Origin: Saposhnikovia divaricata
Taxonomy: Eukaryota > Streptophyta > Magnoliopsida > Apiales > Apiaceae
Assembly: GCA_036435485.1 (NCBI GenBank)
Contig: CM071599.1
Location: 1,302,001 to 1,366,000, forward strand
Reading direction: 5' to 3'
DNA: 64,000 bases
The notes beneath the pieces are model-generated. The model did not search any database. It saw nothing but the letters and a program-made list of their open reading frames with translations, and had not been told where the DNA came from. Positions 26,801 through 38,275 of the stretch are shown here, in pieces (position 1 is the first letter of the stretch; every line of letters begins with the position of its first letter). Position numbers and translations under genes: made by a program.

Positions 26801-28478
26801 AAATTTTATTTGACGCAGTTCGGACCGGAATCGGAGCTGATATAATCGAAACTCGGTTTTTGAAAAATTCTCAAAGGGGTTAGTACACGGGATATTATTA
26901 AAAATCAATTCGGACCATTTTGTGGATATTTTTACATATTTTGTTCCTATGGGTTATTGGAATTCAACGAAATTTTATTTGACGCAGTTCGGACCGGAAT
27001 CGGAGCTGATATAATCGAAACTCGGTTTTTCAAAAATTCTCAAAGGGGTTAGTACACGGGATATTGTTAAAAATCAAGTCGGACCATTTTGTGGATATTT
27101 TTACATATTTTGTTCCTATGGGTTATTGGAATTCAACGAAATTTTATTTGACGCACTTCAGACCGGAATCGGAGTTGATATAATCGAAACTCGGTTTTTG
27201 AAAAATTCTCAAAGGGGTTAGTGCACGGGATATTGTTAAAAATCAAGTCGGACCATTTTGTGGATATTTTTACATATTTTGTTCCTATGGGTTATTGGAA
27301 TTCAACGAAATTTTATTTGACGCAGTTCGGACCGGAATCGGAGCTGATATAATCGAAACTCGGTTTTTGAAAAATTCCCAAAGGGGTTAGTACACGGGAT
27401 ATTGTTAAAAATCAAGTCGGACCATTTTGTGGATATTTTTACATATTTTGTTCCTATGGGTTATTGGAATTCAACGAAATTTTATTTGACGCAGTTCGGA
27501 CCGGAATCGGAGCTGATATAATCGAAACTCGGTTTTTGAAAAATTCTCAAAGGGGTTAGTACACGGGATATTGTTAAAAATAAAGTCGGACCATTTTGTG
27601 GATATTTTTACATATTTTGTTCCTATGGGTTATTGGAATTCAACGAAATTTTATTTGACGCAGTTCAGACCGGAATCGGAGTTGATATAATCGAAACTCG
27701 ATTTTTGAAAAATTCTCAAAGGGGTTAGTACACGGGATATTGTTAAAAATCAAGTCGGACCATTTTGTGGATATTTTTACATATTTTGTTCCTATGGGTT
27801 ATTGGAATTCAACGAAATTTTATTTGACGCAGTTCGGACCGGAATCGGAGCTGATATAATCGAAACTCGGTTTTTGAAAAATTCCCAAAGGGGTTAGTAC
27901 ACGGGATATTGTTAAAAATCAAGTCGGACCATTTTGTGGATATTTTTACATATTTTGTTCCTATGGGTTATTGGAATTCAACGAAATTTTATTTGACGCA
28001 GTTCGGACCGGAATCGGAGCTGATATAATCGAAACTCGGTTTTTGAAAAATTCTCAAAGGGGTTAGTACACGGGATATTGTTAAAAATCAAGTCGGACGA
28101 TTTTGTGGATATTTTTACATATTTTGTTCCTATGGGTTATTGGAATTCAACGAAATTTTATTTGATGCAGTTCAGACCGGAATCGGAGTTGATATAATCG
28201 AAACTCGGTTTTTGAAAAATTCTCAAAGGGGTTAGTACACGGGATATTGTTAAAAATCAAGTCGGACCATTTTGTGGATATTTTTACATATTTTGTTCCT
28301 ATGGGTTATTGGAATTTAACGAAATTTTATTTGACGCAGTTCAGACCGGAATCGGAGCTGATATAATCGAAACTCGGTTTTTGAAAAATTCTCAAAAGGG
28401 GTTAGTACACGGGATATTGTTAAAAATCAAGTCGGACCATTTTGTGGATATTTTTATATATTTTGTTCCTATGGGTTA
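20876..28478 (+). repeat. J-free block 1: W/S/T/U/V-type monomers (45 monomers)
   Basis: It opens with an A/E hybrid (20876), then continues with monomers carrying ATAATCG and no GATC. Recurrent marks are GTCGGTCC (T; 21337, 22013, 23027, 24378), ATTATTAAAA (V), GTTCAGACC with GTGCAC (S), TTTTTCAAAAA or TTATTCAAAAA (W), and TATTTTATTCC. One monomer (21045-21210) is 166 bp, having lost three bases in the GGGGTTAG tract near 21136. It closes with Q (28140) and R (28309, 170 bp), the usual lead-in to J. Confidence 0.88.
22563..23914 (+). repeat. 8-mer unit W-S-T-U-V-U-U-V (1352 bp)
   Basis: Monomers at 22563 (TTATTCAAAAA), 22732 (S, TTGGAACTCAACG), 22901 (T, CCATTTTTTGG), 23070, 23239 (V), 23408, 23577 (TATTTTATTCC) and 23746 (V). 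The next W-S-T-U-V-U run begins at 23915, so this appears to be the local HOR, diluted by exchange. Confidence 0.75.
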
Positions 28479-29321
28479 TTGGAATTTAACAAAATTTTAT
28501 TTGACGCGGGTCGAACCTGAATCGGAGCTGATATGATCGAAACTCGGTTTTCGGATAATCCTCAAAGTGGTTAGTACACGGGATATTGTTAAAAATTGAG
28601 TCGGACCATTTTGTGGATATTTTTACTTATTTTGTTCCTATGGGTTATTGGAATTCAACGAAATTTTATTTGGCGCAATTCGGACCGGAATCGGAGCTGA
28701 TATGATCAAAACTCGGTTTTCGAAAATTCTCAAAGGGGTTAGTACACGGGATATTGTTAAAAATCAAGTCGGACCATTTTGTGGATATTTTTACATATTT
28801 TGTTCCTATGGGTTATTGGAATTCAACGAAATTTTATTTGGCGCAATTCGGACCGGAATCGGAGCTGATATGATCAAAACTCGGTTTTCGAAAATTCTCA
28901 AAGTGGTTAGTACAAGGGATATTGTTAAAATTCAAGTCGGACCATTTTGTGGATATTTTTACATATTTTGTTCCTATGGGTTATTGGAATTCAACGAAAT
29001 TTTATTTGACGCAGTTCGAACCGGAATCGGAGCTGATATAATCGAAACTCGGTTTTTGAAAAATTCTCAAAGGGGTTAGTACACGGGATATTGTTAAAAA
29101 TCAAGTCGGACCATTTTGTGGATATTTTTACATATTCTGTTCCTATGGGTTATTGGAATTCAACGAAGTTTTATTTGACGCGGTTCGGACCGGAATCGGA
29201 GCTGATATAATCGAAACTTGGTTTTTGAAAAATTCCCAAAGGGGTTAGTACACGGGATATTGTTAAAAATCAAGTCGGACCATTTTGTGGATATTTTTAC
29301 ATATTTTGTTCCTATGGGTTA
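28479..29321 (+). repeat. J-A-B-C-D island in J-free DNA
   Basis: J (28479, variant TTGGAATTTAAC), A (28648), B (28816), C (28984) and D (29153, with GAAGTTTT and GACGCGGTTCGG). It is surrounded by W/S/T/U/V monomers. The open frame 28648-29079 belongs to A-B-C and starts at TTG. The island looks like a piece of the A-J family inserted by in-register exchange. Confidence 0.88.
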
Positions 29322-31011
29322 TTGGAATTCAACGAAATTTTATTTGACGCAGTTCGGACCGGAATCGGAGCTGATATAATCGAAACTCGGTTTTTCAAAA
29401 ATTCTCAAAGGGGTTAGTACACGGGATATTGTTAAAAATCAAGTCGGACCATTTTGTGGATATTTTTACATATTTTGTTCCTATGGGTTATTGGAATTCA
29501 ACGAAATTTTATTTGACGCAGTTCAGACCGGAATCGGAGTTGATATAATCGAAACTCGGTTTTTGAAAAATTCTCAAAAGGGTTAGTGCACGGGATATTG
29601 TTAAAAATCAAGTCGGACCATTTTGTGGATATTTTTACATATTTTGTTCCTATGGGTTATTGGAATTCAACGAAATTTTATTTGACGCAGTTCGGACCGG
29701 AATCGGAGCTGATATAATCGAAACTCGGTTTTTGAAAAATTCCCAAAGGGGTTAGTACACGGGATATTGTTAAAAATCAAGTCGGTCCATTTTTTGGATA
29801 TTTTTACATATTTTGTTCCTATGGGTTATTGGAATTCAACGAAATTTTATTTGACGCAGTTCGGACCGGAATCGGAGCTGATATAATCGAAACTCGGTTT
29901 TTGAAAAATTCCCAAAGGGGTTAGTACACGGGATATTGTTAAAAATCAAGTCGGACCATTTTGTGGATATTTTTACATATTTTGTTCCTATGGGTTATTG
30001 GAATTCAACGAAATTTTATTTGACGCAGTTCGGACCGGAATCGGAGCTGATATAATCGAAACTCGGTTTTTGAAAAATTCTCAAAGGGGTTAGTACACGG
30101 GATATTATTAAAAATCAAGTTGGACCATTTTGTGGATATTTTTACATATTTTGTTCCTATGGGTTATTGGAATTCAACGAAATTTTATTTGACGCAGTTC
30201 GGACCGGAATCGGAGCTGATATAATCGAAACTCGGTTTTTGAAAAATTCCAAAAGGGGTTAGTACACGGGATATTGTTAAAAATCAAGTCGGACCATTTT
30301 GTGGATATTTTTACATATTTTGTTCCTATGGGTTATTGGAATTCAACGAAATTTTATTTGACGCAGTTCGGACCGGAATCGGAGCTGATATAATCGAAAC
30401 TCGGTTTTTGAAAAATTCCCAAAGGGGTTAGTACACGGGATATTGTTAAAAATCAAGTCGGACCATTTTGTGGATATTTTTACATATTTTATTCCTATGG
30501 GTTATTGGAATTCAACGAAATTTTATTTGACGCAGTTCGGACCGGAATCGGAGCTGATATAATCGAAACTCGGTTTTTGAAAAATTCTCAAAGGGGTTAG
30601 TACACGGGATATTATTAAAAATCAAGTCGGACCATTTTGTGGATATTTTTACATATTTTGTTCCTATGGGTTATTGGAATTCAACGAAATTTTATTTGAC
30701 GCAGTTCGGACCGGAATCGGAGCTGATATAATCGAAACTCGGTTTTTCAAAAATTCTCAAAGGGGTTAGTACACGGGATATTGTTAAAAATCAAGTCGGA
30801 CCATTTTGTGGATATTTTTACATATTCTGTTCCTATGGGTTATTGGAATTCAACGAAGTTTTATTTGACGCAGTTCGGACCGGAATCGGAGCTGATATAA
30901 TCGAAACTTGGTTTTTGAAAAATTCCCAAAGGGGTTAGTACACGGGATATTGTTAAAAATCAAGTCGGACCATTTTGTGGATATTTTTACATATTTTGTT
31001 CCTATGGGTTA

Positions 31012-33040
31012 TTGGAATTCAACGAAATTTTATTTGACGCAGTTCGGACCGGAATCGGAGCTGATATAATCGAAACTCGGTTTTTCAAAAATTCTCAAAG
31101 GGGTTAGTACACGGGATATTGTTAAAAATCAAGTCGGACCATTTTGTGGATATTTTTACATATTTTGTTCCTATGGGTTATTGGAATTCAACGAAATTTT
31201 ATTTGACGCAGTTCAGACCGGAATCGGAGTTGATATAATCGAAACTCGGTTTTTGAAAAATTCTCAAAAGGGTTAGTGCACGGGATATTGTTAAAAATCA
31301 AGTCGGACCATTTTGTGGATATTTTTACATATTTTGTTCCTATGGGTTATTGGAATTCAACGAAATTTTATTTGACGCAGTTCGGACCGGAATCGGAGCT
31401 GATATAATCGAAACTCGATTTTTGAAAAATTTCCAAAGGGGTTAGTACACGGGATATTGTTAAAAATCAAGTCGGTCCATTTTTTGGATATTTTTACATA
31501 TTTTGTTCCTATGGGTTATTGGAATTCAACGAAATTTTATTTGACGCAGTTCGGACCGGAATCGGAGCTGATATAATCGAAACTCGGTTTTTGAAAAATT
31601 CCCAAAGGGGTTAGTACACGGGATATTGTTAAAAATCAAGTCGGACCATTTTGTGGATATTTTTACATATTTTGTTCCTATGGGTTATTGGAATTCAACG
31701 AAATTTTATTTGACGCAGTTCGGACCGGAATCGGAGCTGATATAATCGAAACTCGGTTTTTGAAAAATTCTCAAAGGGGTTAGTACACGGGATATTATTA
31801 AAAATCAAGTCGGACCATTTTGTGGATATTTTTACATATTTTGTTCCTATGGGTTATTGGAATTCAACGAAATTTTATTTGACGCAGTTCGGACCGGAAT
31901 CGGAGCTGATATAATCGAAACTCGGTTTTTGAAAAATTCTCAAAGGGGTTAGTACACGGGATATTATTAAAAATCAAGTCGGACCATTTTGTGGATATTT
32001 TTACATATTTTGTTCCTATGGGTTATTGGAATTCAACGAAATTTTATTTGACGCAGTTCGGACCGGAATCGGAGCTGATATAATCGAAACTCGGTTTTTC
32101 AAAAATTCTCAAAGGGGTTAGTACACGGGATATTGTTAAAAATCAAGTCGGACCATTTTGTGGATATTTTTACATATTTTGTTCCTATGGGTTATTGGAA
32201 TTCAACGAAATTTTATTTGACGCAGTTCAGACCGGAATCGGAGTTGATATAATCGAAACTCGGTTTTTGAAAAATTCTCAAAAAGGGTTAGTGCACGGGA
32301 TATTGTTAAAAATCAAGTCGGACCATTTTGTGGATATTTTTACATATTTTGTTCCTATGGGTTATTGGAATTCAACGAAATTTTATTTGACGCAGTTCGG
32401 ACCGGAATCGGAGCTGATATAATCGAAACTCGGTTTTTGAAAAATTTCCAAAGGGGTTAGTACACGGGATATTGTTAAAAATCAAGTCGGTCCATTTTTT
32501 GGATATTTTTACATATTTTGTTCCTATGGGTTATTGGAATTCAACGAAATTTTATTTGACGCAGTTCGGACCGGAATCGGAGCTGATATAATCGAAACTC
32601 GGTTTTTGAAAAATTCCCAAAGGGGTTAGTACACGGGATATTGTTAAAAATCAAGTCGGACCATTTTGTGGATATTTTTACATATTTTGTTCCTATGGGT
32701 TATTGGAATTCAACGAAATTTTATTTGACGCAGTTCGGACCGGAATCGGAGCTGATATAATCGAAACTCGGTTTTTGAAAAATTCTCAAAGGGGTTAGTA
32801 CACGGGATATTATTAAAAATCAAGTCGGACCATTTTGTGGATATTTTTACATATTTTGTTCCTATGGGTTATTGGAATTCAACGAAATTTTATTTGACGC
32901 AGTTCGGACCGGAATCGGAGCTGATATAATCGAAACTCGGTTTTTGAAAAATTCTCAAAGGGGTTAGTACACGGGATATTATTAAAAATCAAGTCGGACC
33001 ATTTTGTGGATATTTTTACATATTTTGTTCCTATGGGTTA
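31012..33040 (+). repeat. Two tandem 6-mers W-S-T-U-V-V (1014 and 1015 bp)
   Basis: Copies begin at 31012 and 32026. Both have TTTCCAAAGG in T, CCATTTTTTGG, and two successive ATTATTAAAA monomers. A third copy starts at 33041 but continues only as W-S. This 6-mer is a different HOR from A-B-C-D-E-J despite its nearly equal length. Confidence 0.85.
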
Positions 33041-33378
33041 TTGGAATTCAACGAAATTTTATTTGACGCAGTTCGGACCGGAATCGGAGCTGATATAATC
33101 GAAACTCGGTTTTTCAAAAATTCTCAAAGGGGTTAGTACACGGGATATTGTTAAAAATCAAGTCGGACCATTTTGTGGATATTTTTACATATTTTGTTCC
33201 TATGGGTTATTGGAATTCAACGAAATTTTATTTGACGCAGTTCAGACCGGAATCGGAGTTGATATAATCGAAACTCGGTTTTTGAAAAATTCTCAAAGGG
33301 GTTAGTGCACGGGATATTGTTAAAAATCAAGTCGGACCATTTTGTGGATATTTTTACATATTTTGTTCCTATGGGTTA

Positions 33379-35068
33379 TTGGAATTCAACGAAATTTTAT
33401 TTGACGCAGTTCGGACCGGAATTGGAGCTGATATAATCGAAACTCGGTTTTTGAAAAATCCCCAAAGGGGTTAGTACACGGGATATTGTTAAAAATCAAA
33501 TCGGTCCATTTTGTGGATATTTTTACATATTTTGTTCCTATGGGTTATTGGAATTCAACGAAGTTTTATTTGACGCAGTTCGGACCGGAATCGGAGCTGA
33601 TATAATCGAAACTTGGTTTTTGAAAAATTCCCAAAGGGGTTAGTACACGGGATATTGTTAAAAATCAAGTCGGACCATTTTGTGGATATTTTTACATATT
33701 TTGTTCCTATGGGTTATTGGAATTCAACGAAATTTTATTTGACGCAGTTCGGACCGGAATCGGAGCTGATATAATCGAAACTCGGTTTTTGAAAAATTCC
33801 AAAAGGGGTTAGTGCACGGGATATTGTTAAAAATCAAGTCGGACCATTTTGTGGATATTTTTACATATTTTGTTCCTATGGGTTATTGGAATTCAACGAA
33901 ATTTTATTTGACGCAGTTCGGACTGGAATCGGAGCTGATATAATCGAAACTCGGTTTTTGAAAAATTCTCAAAGGGGTTAGTACACGGGATATTGTTAAA
34001 AATCAAGTCGGACCATTTTGTGGATATTTTGACATATTCTGTTCCTATGGGTTATTGGAATTCAACGAAGTTTTATTTGACGCAGTTCGGACCGGAATCG
34101 GAGCTGATATAATCGAAACTTGGTTTTTGAAAAATTCCCAAAGGGGTTAGTACACGGGATATTGTTAAAAATCAAGTCGGACCATTTTGTGGATATTTTT
34201 ACATATTTTGTTCCTATGGGTTATTGGAATTCAACGAAATTTTATTTGACGCAGTTCGGACCGGAATTGGAGCTGATATAATCGAAACTCGGTTTTTGAA
34301 AAATCCCCAAAGGGGTTAGTACACGGGATATTGTTAAAAATCAAATCGGTCCATTTTGTGGATATTTTTACATATTTTGTTCCTATGGGTTATTGGAATT
34401 CAACGAAGTTTTATTTGACGCAGTTCGGACCGGAATCGGAGCTGATATAATCGAAACTTGGTTTTTGAAAAATTCCCAAAGGGGTTAGTACACGGGATAT
34501 TGTTAAAAATCAAGTCGGACCATTTTGTGGATATTTTTACATATTTTGTTCCTATGGGTTATTGGAATTCAACGAAATTTTATTTGACGCAGTTCGGACC
34601 GGAATCGGAGCTGATATAATCGAAACTCGGTTTTTGAAAAATTCCAAAAGGGGTTAGTGCACGGGATATTGTTAAAAATCAAGTCGGACCATTTTGTGGA
34701 TATTTTTACATATTTTGTTCCTATGGGTTATTGGAATTCAACGAAATTTTATTTGACGCAGTTCGGACTGGAATCGGAGCTGATATAATCGAAACTCGGT
34801 TTTTGAAAAATTCTCAAAGGGGTTAGTACACGGGATATTGTTAAAAATCAAGTCGGACCATTTTGTGGATATTTTGACATATTCTGTTCCTATGGGTTAT
34901 TGGAATTCAACGAAGTTTTATTTGACGCAGTTCGGACCGGAATCGGAGCTGATATAATCGAAACTTGGTTTTTGAAAAATTCCCAAAGGGGTTAGTACAC
35001 GGGATATTGTTAAAAATCAAGTCGGACCATTTTGTGGATATTTTTACATATTTTGTTCCTATGGGTTA
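33379..35068 (+). repeat. Tandem duplication of an 845-bp 5-mer
   Basis: Copy 1 is 33379-34223 and copy 2 is 34224-35068. Both share rare marks in the same order: GGAATTGGAG, AATCCCCAAAGG, CAAATCGGTCC, GAAGTTTT with CTTGG, TTCCAAAAGG with GTGCAC, GGACTGG and TTTTGACATATTCTG. I saw no difference by eye, so the event is probably recent. Confidence 0.88.
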
Positions 35069-35237
35069 TTGGAATTCAACGAAATTTTATTTGACGCGGT
35101 TCGGACCTGAATCGGAGCTGATATGATCGAAACTCGGTTTTTCAAAAATTCTCAAAGGGGTTAGTACACGGGATATTGTTAAAAATCGAGTCGGACCATT
35201 TTGTGGATATTTTTACATATTTTGTTCCTATGGGTTA
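35069..35237 (+). repeat. J/W recombinant monomer
   Basis: It contains GACGCGGTTCGGACCTG and ATGATCGAAACTCGG (J-like), then TTTTTCAAAAATTCTC (W-like), and AAATCGAGTCGG, intermediate between TTGAGTCGG and TCAAGTCGG. It is the only GATC-bearing monomer I saw between the islands at 28479 and 35914. Confidence 0.75.
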
Positions 35238-35913
35238 TTGGAATTCAACGAAATTTTATTTGACGCAGTTCAGACCGGAATCGGAGTTGATATAATCGAA
35301 ACTCGGTTTTTGAAAAATTCTCAAAAGGGTTAGTGCACGGGATATTGTTAAAAATCAAGTCGGACCATTTTGTGGATATTTTTAAATATTTTGTTCCTAT
35401 GGGTTATTGGAATTCAACGAAATTTTATTTGACGCAGTTCGGACCGGAATCGGAGCTGATATAATCGAAACTCGGTTTTTGAAAAATTCCCAAAGGGGTT
35501 AGTACACGGGATATTGTTAAAAATCAAGTCAGACCATTTTGTGGATATTTTTACATATTTTGTTCCTATGGGTTATTGGAATTCAACGAAATTTTATTTG
35601 ACGCAGTTCGGACCGGAATCGGAGCTGATATAATCGAAACTCGGTTTTTGAAAAATTCCCAAAGGGGTTAGTACACGGGATATTGTTAAAAATCAAGTCG
35701 GACCATTTTGTGGATATTTTTACATATTTTGTTCCTATGGGTTATTGGAATTCAACGAAATTTTATTTGACGCAGTTCGGACCGGAATCGGAGCTGATAT
35801 AATCGAAACTCGGTTTTTGAAAAATTCCAAAAGGGGTTAGTGCACGGGATATTGTTAAAAATCAAGTCGGACCATTTTGTGGATATTTTTACATATTTTG
35901 TTCCTATGGGTTA

Positions 35914-36756
35914 TTGGAATTTAGGAAAATTTTATTTGACGCGGGTCGAACCTGAATCGGAGCTGATATGATCGAAACTCGGTTTTCGGATAATCCTCAA
36001 AGTGGTTAGTACACGGGATATTGTTAAAAATTGAGTCGGACCATTTTGTGGATATTTTTACTTATTTTGTTCCTATGGGTTATTGGAATTCAACGAAATT
36101 TTATTTGGCGCAATTCGGACCGGAATCGGAGCTGATATGATCAAAACTCGGTTTTCGAAAATTCTCAAAGGGGTTAGTACACGGGATATTGTTAAAAATC
36201 AAGTCGGACCATTTTGTGGATATTTTTACATATTTTGTTCCTATGGGTTATTGGAATTCAACGAAATTTTATTTGGCGCAATTCGGACCGGAATCGGAGC
36301 TGATATGATCAAAACTCGGTTTTCGAAAATTCTCAAAGTGGTTAGTACAAGGGATATTGTTAAAATTCAAGTCGGACCATTTTGTGGATATTTTTACATA
36401 TTTTGTTCCTATGGGTTATTGGAATTCAACGAAATTTTATTTGACGCAGTTCGGACTGGAATCGGAGCTGATATAATCGAAACTCGGTTTTTGAAAAATT
36501 CTCAAAGGGGTTAGTACACGGGATATTGTTAAAAATCAAGTCGGACCATTTTGTGGATATTTTGACATATTCTGTTCCTATGGGTTATTGGAATTCAACG
36601 AAGTTTTATTTGACGCAGTTCGGACCGGAATCGGAGCTGATATAATCGAAACTTGGTTTTTGAAAAATTCCCAAAGGGGTTAGTACACGGGATATTGTTA
36701 AAAATCAAGTCGGACCATTTTGTGGATATTTTTACATATTTTGTTCCTATGGGTTA
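35914..36756 (+). repeat. J-A-B-C-D island, variant
   Basis: J (35914, opening TTGGAATTTAGG), A (36083), B (36251), a C-like monomer (36419, GGACTGG and TTTTGACATATTCTG) and D (36588). The C-like copy carries the marks of the 845-bp repeats just upstream, so the island's right part was exchanged with that family. Confidence 0.85.
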
Positions 36757-37432
36757 TTGGAATTCAACGAAATTTTATTTGACGCAGTTCGGACCGGAAT
36801 CGGAGCTGATATAATCGAAACTCGGTTTTTCAAAAATTCTCAAAGGGGTTAGTACACGGGATATTGTTAAAAATCAAGTCGGACCATTTTGTGGATATTT
36901 TTACATATTTTGTTCCTATGGGTTATTGGAATTCAACGAAATTTTATTTGACGCAGTTCAGACCGGAATCGGAGTTGATATAATCGAAACTCGGTTTTTG
37001 AAAAATTCTCAAAAGGGTTAGTGCACGGGATATTGTTAAAAATCAAGTCGGACCATTTTGTGGATATTTTTACATATTTTGTTCCTATGGGTTATTGGAA
37101 TTCAACGAAATTTTATTTGACGCAGTTCGGACCGGAATCGGAGCTGATATAATCGAAACTCGGTTTTTGAAAAATTCCCAAAGGGGTTAGTACACGGGAT
37201 ATTGTTAAAAATCAAGTCGGACCATTTTGTGGATATTTTTACATATTTTGTTCCTATGGGTTATTGGAATTCAACGAAATTTTATTTGACGCAGTTCGGA
37301 CCGGAATCGGAGCTGATATAATCGAAACTCGGTTTTTGAAAAATTCCAAAAGGGGTTAGTGCACGGGATATTGTTAAAAATCAAGTCGGACCATTTTGTG
37401 GATATTTTTACATATTTTGTTCCTATGGGTTA
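36757..37432 (+). repeat. Spacer of four J-free monomers W-S-U-U''
   Basis: Monomers start at 36757 (TTTTTCAAAAA), 36926 (GTTCAGACC, GTGCAC), 37095 (TTCCC) and 37264 (TTCCAAAAGG, GTGCAC). It separates two islands. Together with the preceding island it makes a 9-mer of 1519 bp (J to J). Confidence 0.87.
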
Positions 37433-38275
37433 TTGGAATTTAACAAAATTTTATTTGACGCGGGTCGAACCTGAATCGGAGCTGATATGATCGAAACTCG
37501 GTTTTCGGATAATCCTCAAAGTGGTTAGTACACGGGATATTGTTAAAAATTGAGTCGGACCATTTTGTGGATATTTTTACTTATTTTGTTCCTATGGGTT
37601 ATTGGAATTCAACGAAATTTTATTTGGCGCAATTCGGACCGGAATCGGAGCTGATATGATCAAAACTCGGTTTTCGAAAATTCTCAAAGGGGTTAGTACA
37701 CGGGATATTGTTAAAAATCAAGTCGGACCATTTTGTGGATATTTTTACATATTTTGTTCCTATGGGTTATTGGAATTCAACGAAATTTTATTTGGCGCAA
37801 TTCGGACCGGAATCGGAGCTGATATGATCAAAACTCGGTTTTCGAAAATTCTCAAAGTGGTTAGTACAAGGGATATTGTTAAAATTCAAGTCGGACCATT
37901 TTGTGGATATTTTTACATATTTTGTTCCTATGGGTTATTGGAATTCAACGAAATTTTATTTGACGCAGTTCGAACCGGAATCGGAGCTGATATAATCGAA
38001 ACTCGGTTTTTGAAAAATTCTCAAAGGGGTTAGTACACGGGATATTGTTAAAAATCATGTCGGACCATTTTGTGGATATTTTTACATATTCTGTTCCTAT
38101 GGGTTATTGGAATTCAACGAAGTTTTATTTGACGCAGTTCGGACCGGAATCGGAGCTGATATAATCGAAACTCGGTTTTTGAAAAATTCTCAAAGGGGTT
38201 AGTGCACGGGATATTGTTAAAAATCAAGTCGGACCATTTTGTGGATATTTTTAAATATTTTGTTCCTATGGGTTA
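37433..38275 (+). repeat. J-A-B-C-D island, third copy
   Basis: J (37433, TTGGAATTTAAC), A (37602), B (37770), C (37938, tail CATGTCGG) and a D-headed hybrid (38107: GAAGTTTT but CTCGG, TTCTC, GTGCAC and TTTAAATATTTTG). CATGTCGG otherwise occurs only at about 7148 and 9511, a long-range link within the array. Confidence 0.85.

Larger units (their letters stand above)
29322..35913 (+). repeat. J-free block 2: W/S/T/U/V monomers with C/D insertions
   Basis: Thirty-nine monomers. Order from 29322: W S T U V U'' U V W D, then W S T U V V twice, then W S, then two 845-bp 5-mers, then a J/W hybrid (35069), S, U, U and U''. One S (32195-32364) is 170 bp because of an extra A (CAAAAAGGG). Apart from the hybrid, no GATC was seen. 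Confidence 0.87.
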
